From assembly GCA_030066245.1 (NCBI GenBank), contig JASJBY010000027.1, forward strand, positions 1 to 20,255: DNA of 20,255 bases. Reading direction: 5' to 3'. This DNA is from Gammaproteobacteria bacterium (GTDB lineage: Bacteria; Pseudomonadota; Gammaproteobacteria; JAABTG01). The position numbers and the translations under genes were made by a program. Positions within the stretch are counted from its first letter, which is position 1. Every line of letters begins with the position of its first letter. Below the pieces are notes generated by a model that saw only the letters and a list, made by a program, of their open reading frames with translations, was not told where the DNA came from and did no database searches. Of the stretch, positions 15,269 through 20,255 are shown piece by piece.

Positions 15269-15289
15269 TTCCGCTAATCCGACGTGGCT

Positions 15290-15295
15290 AGTATA
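15290..15295 (-). promoter_or_regulatory. Candidate -10 element for hdrC
   Basis: TATACT on the minus strand, 21 bp upstream of the hdrC ATG and preceded by a poor -35 region (ATTCGA at 16-bp spacing). It would place the start site inside a very short leader. The good -10 and the long gap from qmoB make separate transcription of hdrCB possible, but the weak -35 keeps this tentative. Confidence 0.35.
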
Positions 15296-15330
15296 GTGTC
15301 ACGCGAATGCGTCGAATGATGCGTGGTAAG

Positions 15331-15528
15331 GGTTTCGGCGGGATTCGCTCCAGGCTCCGAGTTTCGGCCAGTTTCGTTGCATACCCCGGGCCTCGCGACA
15401 GCACATCCCTGTGCTGACGCTCGGGGCGGTCGTCCCTCAACCGCCGCTGGGTCTGACGACCCTGCCCGCCTCGTCCGGGGTCTGCAACGGGCCTACACCA
15501 GTCGCCTTGCGCGATTCCCGCCGAAACC
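15331..15528. repeat. 198-bp fold-back element between qmoB and hdrC (MITE-like)
   Basis: Ends are 18-bp inverted repeats with one mismatch: GGTTTCGGCGGGATTCGC at 15331-15348 against 15511-15528. A second nested pair, GTTGCATACCCCGG at 15376-15389 against 15475-15488, again has one mismatch. Inside are two small hairpins whose loops contain TCCCT: CAGCAC/GTGCTG (15399-15416) and GGCGGT/ACCGCC (15425-15445). There is no open frame with protein-like composition. It resembles a non-autonomous palindromic element or a structured RNA. Target-site duplication was not evident. Confidence 0.7.
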
Positions 15529-15570
15529 CCGGCCGGGCCATAAACCAGATTGTTCCTGTGACAGACCAGT

Positions 15571-15708
15571 AGGTCGTAGGTCGTGCGTGGTAAGTGGAGA
15601 ACCAGCCCAGGTATCGTTTCGCTGGTCCCGCCGCTCCACCCTCCCGCAACTCGGGTCTGGCAAGGCAATCATCACGAGCCGGGATTTGCGCCATGCGACC
15701 TACGACCT
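15571..15708. repeat. Module C inverted pair upstream of the fold-back element
   Basis: AGGTCGTAGGTCG (15571-15583) is repeated exactly in inverted orientation at 15696-15708, about 110 bp away. It is the same word family as module C of the repeat islands at 11785-11820 and 13480-13533. With the fold-back element it fills the non-coding 15269-15728 gap inside the qmo-hdr unit; no gene or terminator was seen there. Confidence 0.7.
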
Positions 15709-15728
15709 CCTACCTGCTCTTCCCTGAT

Positions 15729-17957
15729 TCAGAACTTATAAGGACTCATGCCGATTCGCTCGATGGTCGCCGCCATGTCGTTAATGAGCTGTGGGGCGCG
15801 CTGGATGTCGGTGATGGCTACCTCGTAGGTTTCCACACGCTCAGTCTCGAGCTGCAGACTCCGCAGCGTGTCGCCGATCTTGCCCATGCGGTAGTGGGCC
15901 ATCTCCGAGCCCTTCACGAAGTGGCACTGGTAATTCTCGCCTTGCCGGCAACCAAGCAGCACCACCCCGTCGTAACCACTGTTGAGGGCGTCCGTCACCC
16001 AAATGGTGTTCACCGATCCCAGACAGCGCACCGGAATTACGCGCACGAAAGCGCTGCACTCAATGCGGTTCATCGCCGCCATGTCGAGCGCGGGATAGGC
16101 GTCGTTCTCACAGGCTAGCGCCAGAATACGCGGCTTACCTTCGAACGCGTCCGGGACGTCCACGCTTTTGATCTGGGCGCCCACCGTGTCCACCGAGTAG
16201 TTCTCGAAGGAGATGACCCGCACCGGGCAGGCACCCATGCAGATGCCGCAGCGCCGGCAACGGGACTCGTTGAAGAGCGGATAGCGCTGCTCGTCCTCGT
16301 CGATGGCGCCGAACGGGCACTCCACGGTGCAGCGCTTGCACTGGGTGCAGCCCGCCTTGCGGAATGACGGGTAGCTGAGGTCGCCGGTACGCGGATGAGC
16401 CGCCCGCCCCAGGGCCGCGTTCTCCGCCGCCTGGATGGCCTTCAGGGCAGCGCCGGTGGCGTCCTCCATGGCTTGGGCCATGTCCATGGGCCGGCGCACC
16501 GGTCCGGCGGCGTATATCCCGGAGCGGCGGGTCTCATAGGGAAAGCAGATGAAGTGAGAGTCCGTGAAGCCGTGCACGAGCTGGGGGATGTCCGGCCCCT
16601 GGCGGTAGTCCAGGTTGAGTATGGATTCCACCGGGACCTCGATGCTGGCCACCTCGCCCTCCTGCGTGGAGACTCTGGCCTCGATGTCGACGCCGGAGTT
16701 GGCGACCATCCCGGTGGCGAGCACGACGAGGTCCGCCTGCATGACGCTGTCTTCGTTCAGGATCAGATCCTGGTATCTGATCTCCAGGCCGTTGCTGCCA
16801 GTGGCCACGGCGCCGACCTTGCTCCTGGTGAAAGTGATGCCTTTTTGCTGGCCGGAGCGGTAGAAGTCTTCGCCTCCTGCGCCCGGCGTGCGCAGGTCGT
16901 CGAACATGACCACGGTATCCACGGCCGGGTTCTGATCCTTGAAATACATGCCCTGCTTGATGCTGGTCAGGCAGCAGTGGCCGGAGCAGTAGGAAAGGTG
17001 GCCTGGTTTGTCGCTGCGCTGGCCGGCACACTGGACGAACACCACGGTCTGGACCTCTCTGCCGTCCGAAGGCCGCTTGATGGCGCCTCCGCCGGCTTCC
17101 CTGGCCAAGGCCTCCAGCTCCATCTGCGTGATCACGTCCGGGCTCTTGCCGTAACCCAGCTCCGGCAGCTGGCTGGCGTCGTAGGGAACGAAGCCGGTGG
17201 TCTGGACGATGGCGCCGAAGCTCTCTGTCGTGGTGGAGCCGCTCTTGGTGGTGATATCCGCGGAGAAACGGCCGGGTGCGCCGGAAGTTTTGGTCAGGGT
17301 GCTGTTCAGAAGTACCGCAATATTCGGGTCCGCCTCGACGGCAGCGATCATCTCCTGGATGCGCGTGTCCGCCGGGTCCTGATAAGGCGCCCGACGGGGG
17401 AAGCGCTTGTGAAGCTGCGCTGCCGCACCGCCGAGCTGGGCACTCTTCTCGACCAGTGTGACGGTGTATCCTGTTTTTGCCGCCTCCAGGGCCGCGGTCA
17501 TGCCGCTTACGCCGCCTCCCACTACGAGCAGATGCGCATTTCGCCCTTGTTGCTCGCTGGGCGACGGCAGCCTCATGGCCTTTATCTCGTGGCAGGCCAT
17601 ACGGACATAGTCGTTGGCCATCTCCTGGGTCGTCTCCCGGGCGTCTTCCGTGTCAGGTCGCACCCAGATGACGCCTTCGCGCAGGTTGGCGCGCGCAACG
17701 GCCACACCGTCGAAATCGAAGGCGTCGGTCTTTGCCCGGCGGGAACAGGCCGCGATCAGGACCCTGTTGACCCCTTCCTGGTCGATATCCTTCTGGATAA
17801 TGGCGACGCCGTCCGCAGAGCAGAGGAAATCGTGCTGCCTGCAGCGGTTCGCCCTGCCTTCCCGGGTGGCGACCGTCTCAAGCTGGCCGGCATCCAGCCG
17901 CTCGTCCAGGCCGCAGCCCTTGCAGATGTATGCGCCAATCTTGATCGGGTCAGACAC
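15729..17957 (-). CDS. qmoB: QmoB, HdrA/MvhD-like flavo-iron-sulfur subunit
   Basis: 742 aa, full QmoB length. In order: N-terminal Cys-containing domain (CKGCG at 12-16; CSRRAKTDAF at 71-80), an HdrA-type FAD domain with VVGGGVSGMTAALEAAK (145-161), the Cys motif CAGQRSDKPGHLSYCSGHCC (310-329), a 2[4Fe-4S] ferredoxin segment (C537/540/543/547 and C567/570/573/577), and a C-terminal MvhD-like domain with C616, C645, C670 and C678 for a [2Fe-2S] cluster. Qmo links APS reductase to an electron partner; in sulfur oxidisers the flow is inferred to run from sulfite/AMP oxidation outward. The start is GTG at 17957, with GGAGGG 7 bp upstream, 3 bp after the qmoA stop: strong coupling. No terminator follows, so readthrough into hdrCB is possible. 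Confidence 0.95.
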   Translation of the reverse strand: MSDPIKIGAYICKGCGLDERLDAGQLETVATREGRANRCRQHDFLCSADGVAIIQKDIDQEGVNRVLIAACSRRAKTDAFDFDGVAVARANLREGVIWVRPDTEDARETTQEMANDYVRMACHEIKAMRLPSPSEQQGRNAHLLVVGGGVSGMTAALEAAKTGYTVTLVEKSAQLGGAAAQLHKRFPRRAPYQDPADTRIQEMIAAVEADPNIAVLLNSTLTKTSGAPGRFSADITTKSGSTTTESFGAIVQTTGFVPYDASQLPELGYGKSPDVITQMELEALAREAGGGAIKRPSDGREVQTVVFVQCAGQRSDKPGHLSYCSGHCCLTSIKQGMYFKDQNPAVDTVVMFDDLRTPGAGGEDFYRSGQQKGITFTRSKVGAVATGSNGLEIRYQDLILNEDSVMQADLVVLATGMVANSGVDIEARVSTQEGEVASIEVPVESILNLDYRQGPDIPQLVHGFTDSHFICFPYETRRSGIYAAGPVRRPMDMAQAMEDATGAALKAIQAAENAALGRAAHPRTGDLSYPSFRKAGCTQCKRCTVECPFGAIDEDEQRYPLFNESRCRRCGICMGACPVRVISFENYSVDTVGAQIKSVDVPDAFEGKPRILALACENDAYPALDMAAMNRIECSAFVRVIPVRCLGSVNTIWVTDALNSGYDGVVLLGCRQGENYQCHFVKGSEMAHYRMGKIGDTLRSLQLETERVETYEVAITDIQRAPQLINDMAATIERIGMSPYKF

Positions 17958-17960
17958 GGC

Positions 17961-19247
17961 CTAACCCTCCGCTCCGGCAACTCGATTGACCACCTGAATA
18001 GCCCTTAGCGCGCTCGCCGTCGCATGCTGGACGGCGCGGTTCACGTCCAGCGCGTCAGAAGCGGCTCCCGCCGCGAAAATTCCGTCATTGTTGCCGTCCG
18101 GCTCCCTGTGGCCGCTCTCGTTTACGGCCATTGCAGCGGGTAAGGCAATCCTCGAAACGCTCGGCTGCATGCCGACGGCCAGCACCACGAGCTGATGGGG
18201 GTTGCTGTAGCGGTCGGTACCCTCCGTGTCGACGCCGTGAAGGATTGGATTTCCCGTGGCCCTGTCTTCGGTGATGTTCGCCACCTTGGACTTCACGAAC
18301 CGGACGTTGCCGTTGGCCTTGACCATGGCGTAGAAGTCCTCGAAACGGTCGATGGCGCGGATGTCGATGTAGTAGATGGAGGCTTTGCCTTCGTCGCCGA
18401 ACTGCTCCTGCACGTAGGTGCTCTGCTTGAGCGACGCCATGCAGCAGATGCGGGAACAATGCACCAGATGATTCTTGTCCCGCGATCCGGCGCACTGGAT
18501 GAACGCCACGTCCTTGGCCTCCCTGCCGTCGGATGGACGCAACAGCTTGCCGCCCGTGGGGCCGAAGGGATCCATCATGCGCTCGAACTCGACGCTGGTG
18601 ATAACGTTTGGTATGCGGCCGTAGCCATAGGGTTGGATCCTCCCGGCGTCATAAAGCTGCCAGCCGGTGGCCCAGATCACGGCGCCGGCTTTCACCTGTA
18701 CCGTCTCTTCCTGCATGTCCAAATCGATGGCGTCTACCGTACATGCCGCCTTGGCCTTCCGTGCATCGTCGCTGCCGATGATCTTCGGGTCGAGCACATA
18801 GCGCTGGGGATAGGCCATGTTGAACGGCAGGTAAGCACCCTTTCGCTTGCAGAGTCCGTAGTTGAACTCGTCATCGAACTCCGCCTCGACGACCCTGGCA
18901 CACTCGCCGCAGGCGGTGCATTTCTCGTTCACGTAACGGGGCGAGACCGTAAAGCTGACGTTGTAGTCACCGGACTCACCGCCGATATGCGTCACCTCGG
19001 CCATGGTGATGACGCGCAGGTTCTTCAGGGCTTTCATCCTGCGCAGGTTGATCTCCATGCCGCAGCTCGGAACGCAGAGCTTGGGAAAGTACTTGTACAG
19101 CTGACTCACCCGCCCGCCGACAGAGGGATTCTTCTCCAGGAGCAAGACATCTTTGCCGCACTCGGCTGCCTCGATCGCCGCGGTCATGCCGCTGATGCCT
19201 CCTCCCACGACCAGGATGGTCTGGTTGGTTGCGACTGCGCGGGTCAT
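17961..19247 (-). CDS. qmoA: QmoA, HdrA-like flavoprotein subunit
   Basis: 428 aa, matching QmoA. The FAD-binding segment is ILVVGGGISGMTAAIEAAEC (11-30), with GRVSQLYKYFPKLCVPSCGM after it. A partial iron-sulfur motif C110-x2-C113-x2-C116 is present, but the fourth Cys-Pro of a ferredoxin motif is replaced by VVEAE; C133 lies nearby. The HdrA-type Cys cluster CAGSRDKNHLVHCSRICC is at 252-269, and the dinucleotide-fold motif GIFAAGAA lies near the C-terminus. QmoA binds QmoB; both are cytoplasmic and are proposed to sit between APS reductase and the quinone/HdrBC side. The ATG at 19247 follows GGAGGAC at good spacing. First gene of the unit. aprBA, its usual neighbour, is not found upstream; the next 1 kb to the window end is non-coding. 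Confidence 0.95.
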   Translation of the reverse strand: MTRAVATNQTILVVGGGISGMTAAIEAAECGKDVLLLEKNPSVGGRVSQLYKYFPKLCVPSCGMEINLRRMKALKNLRVITMAEVTHIGGESGDYNVSFTVSPRYVNEKCTACGECARVVEAEFDDEFNYGLCKRKGAYLPFNMAYPQRYVLDPKIIGSDDARKAKAACTVDAIDLDMQEETVQVKAGAVIWATGWQLYDAGRIQPYGYGRIPNVITSVEFERMMDPFGPTGGKLLRPSDGREAKDVAFIQCAGSRDKNHLVHCSRICCMASLKQSTYVQEQFGDEGKASIYYIDIRAIDRFEDFYAMVKANGNVRFVKSKVANITEDRATGNPILHGVDTEGTDRYSNPHQLVVLAVGMQPSVSRIALPAAMAVNESGHREPDGNNDGIFAAGAASDALDVNRAVQHATASALRAIQVVNRVAGAEG

Positions 19248-19360
19248 TGCCTGTCCTCCGTCACGGATTGGAAATCTTGGCGTGTGCTGAGTGAAGGGGT
19301 ATGCGGCCCTTCGGACGCGGTGAAGCGCATTCGTGATCCGGCTAAGGATTCATGGCGCGG

Positions 19361-19465
19361 GTCGGACCGGCACGAGGGGCCGAGACACGCCGTGAATACG
19401 TCCGTGTAGGCTCGACGGCCGCTATCCCTGCGGCCGACGGTCCCGGCCCCTCGTGCCGGTCCGGC
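19361..19465. repeat. Fold-back element upstream of qmoA, related core to the 15331-15528 element
   Basis: A perfect 18-bp inverted repeat, GGACCGGCACGAGGGGCC at 19364-19381 and its complement at 19445-19462, extends a few more pairs outward. Inside are two small hairpins: ACACG/CGTGT (19385-19407) and CGGCCGC/GCGGCCG (19416-19436), the second with the loop TATCCCT. The CTCG-stem-ATCCCTG core in the same orientation matches the element at 15399-15416. No T-run follows. It lies 115 bp upstream of the qmoA ATG, so it would be in or near its leader. Confidence 0.75.
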
Positions 19466-19561
19466 TTTCACCGAACACCAATGCGGTGGAACGCGGGCTT
19501 GCAGGACCGAAAACATTACCTTGCCAGGTCCAAACTTGCCACAGCTCACCCAGCAGGAATT

Positions 19562-19578
19562 CATGAAAGTTTCATATG
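19562..19578. promoter_or_regulatory. Dyad ATGAAA-G-TTTCAT upstream of qmoA
   Basis: A perfect 6-bp inverted repeat with a 1-bp centre (19563-19575), in an AT-rich patch about 315 bp upstream of qmoA. It is the size of a typical operator, but no clear promoter hexamers accompany it. Confidence 0.25.
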
Positions 19579-19699
19579 CAGAAATAGGGTGCCTGAATGC
19601 GTCTCAGGGTTATCCCGTTTTGGGCTTCCGGAGTCGCTGAACAGGCTGTTGGCGCCGACTCGCTGCGGCTCCTTTACGAGCGGTCAGACGAATCGCTTC

Positions 19700-19715
19700 C
19701 AAGGCTGTAGCCTTG
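19700..19715. other. Short hairpin in the qmoA upstream region
   Basis: CAAGGC-TGTA-GCCTTG, no T-run. A further weak inverted repeat, ACGGGT...ACCCGT, lies at about 19747-19772. The stretch 19470-19810 holds only these and the dyad; no reading frame looks protein-like. Confidence 0.3.
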
Positions 19716-19809
19716 CCTGGAGTCCAGCTCACCGATCATGTCGTTTTACGGGTAGAAACACAGCATAACCCGTGCAGCGACCAGGACAACCCACTGGGTT
19801 TCGGGAGAA

Positions 19810-20079
19810 TGATAGGTCGGGGAGGGGGGTAGGAAAGCGGGCGGCGGGCAGCGGGCGGCGGTCGGTAAGAGTGAAGAAGGGGACAGGGGGCAGGAGAAAG
19901 GAAGTCCGGTGACTCGTGACTCGTGACTCGTGACTCGTGAATCGTGAATAGGAAGAACGGTGACTCGGTTGACGGTGACTCGGTGACTTGGGAGAGAAGG
20001 TGAGTAGTGACTGGGAAGAATGGTGAATCGTGACTAGTGAGCAGTGACTGGACAGAACGGTGAATCATGAAGCGTGAAA
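19810..20079. repeat. Repeat island 3 (modules C, A and B)
   Basis: ATAGGTCGG (module C remnant, about 19812-19820), module A GCGGGCGGCGGGCAGCGGGC (19837-19856), then a long module B: heptamers TGACTCG x4-5 decaying to TGAATCG (19910-19947), the 31-nt block shared exactly with island 2 (19958-19988), and degenerate GTGACTAGTGAGCAGTGACT-type words to about 20066. No gene. Confidence 0.85.
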
Positions 20080-20138
20080 AAAATTGTGAATTGGGGCTGG
20101 GGTACTTGACAGGCGCTCAGGGCGCGCCATGCTCCTTG

Positions 20139-20255
20139 CGAGTCACCGAGTCACCGAGTCACCGAGTCACCGAGTCACCGAGTCACCGAGTCACCGAGTC
20201 ACCGAGTCACCGAGTCACCGAGTCACCGAGTCACCGAGTCACCGAGTCACCGAGT
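20139..20255. repeat. Perfect octamer tandem array (GAGTCACC)n at window edge
   Basis: The 8-bp unit GAGTCACC (GGTGACTC on the other strand) is repeated about 14.6 times without mismatch to the last base of the window. It is the perfect form, in inverted orientation, of the module B word of the islands. True length is unknown because it is cut by the window edge. Confidence 0.97.

Noticed and set aside
15288..15694. Minus-strand open frames between qmoB and hdrC
   Set aside because: They read through the inverted repeats and module C words. Composition is not protein-like and no start signal is present.
19510..19550. Sigma-54 (-24/-12) promoter upstream of qmoA suggested by two TGGCAAG words on the minus strand
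   Set aside because: Neither TGGCA word has a GC at the required 10-bp spacing, so the -12 element is absent.
19244..19564. 106-residue minus-strand frame upstream of qmoA
   Set aside because: Most of it is the translated fold-back element at 19361-19465. There is no family resemblance.

Overview
This 20.3-kb window looks like a GC-rich gammaproteobacterial contig from a sulfur-oxidising lineage. The gammaproteobacterial signal is the envelope/nitrogen block kdsD-kdsC-lptA-lptB-rpoN-hpf-ptsN-rapZ, with rapZ after ptsN, together with a Pseudomonas-type amgK/murU pair. The sulfur-oxidiser inference rests on a qmoA-qmoB-hdrC-hdrB set, which in this class normally serves APS reductase in sulfite oxidation. 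Species cannot be read from the sequence; a Chromatiales/Ectothiorhodospiraceae-like organism is a guess from gene content. Both ends of the window are perfect short tandem arrays of almost equal length (116 and 117 nt), so the window is probably one whole contig whose assembly stopped in repeats.

Layout. 1-116: heptamer array touching the rapZ stop codon. 116-6413 (minus strand): core block for Kdo synthesis (kdsD, kdsC), LPS transport (lptA, lptB), sigma-54 (rpoN) and nitrogen-PTS/ribosome hibernation functions (hpf, ptsN, rapZ). lptC is missing between kdsC and lptA. 6624-8572 (plus): amgK and murU, the peptidoglycan sugar salvage kinase and uridylyltransferase. 8573-9140: a perfect palindrome, a terminator and a small ComEA-like helix-hairpin-helix protein (minus). 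9389-11539 (plus): a TPR-sulfotransferase whose last residues and stop codon are written in repeat DNA. 11540-11880: composite repeat island and porin terminator. 11905-13164 (minus): outer-membrane porin. 13340-13655: second composite repeat island. 13731-19247 (minus): hdrB, hdrC, a 460-bp non-coding insert with a folded element, qmoB and qmoA. 19248-20255: about 1 kb with no convincing gene, holding a second fold-back element and a third repeat island.

How the parts work together. QmoA and QmoB are HdrA-like flavoproteins; QmoB adds ferredoxin and MvhD-type domains. The membrane subunit QmoC is replaced by separate soluble HdrC (two [4Fe-4S]) and HdrB (two CCG domains), so the complex seen here has no membrane anchor or quinone site of its own. 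aprBA is not in the window. The other striking layer is non-coding: three intergenic islands reuse the same 7-8-bp motif families, two of them in the same order, and two related fold-back elements bracket qmoAB. None of these repeats could be compared with databases here; all such comparisons remain to be done.
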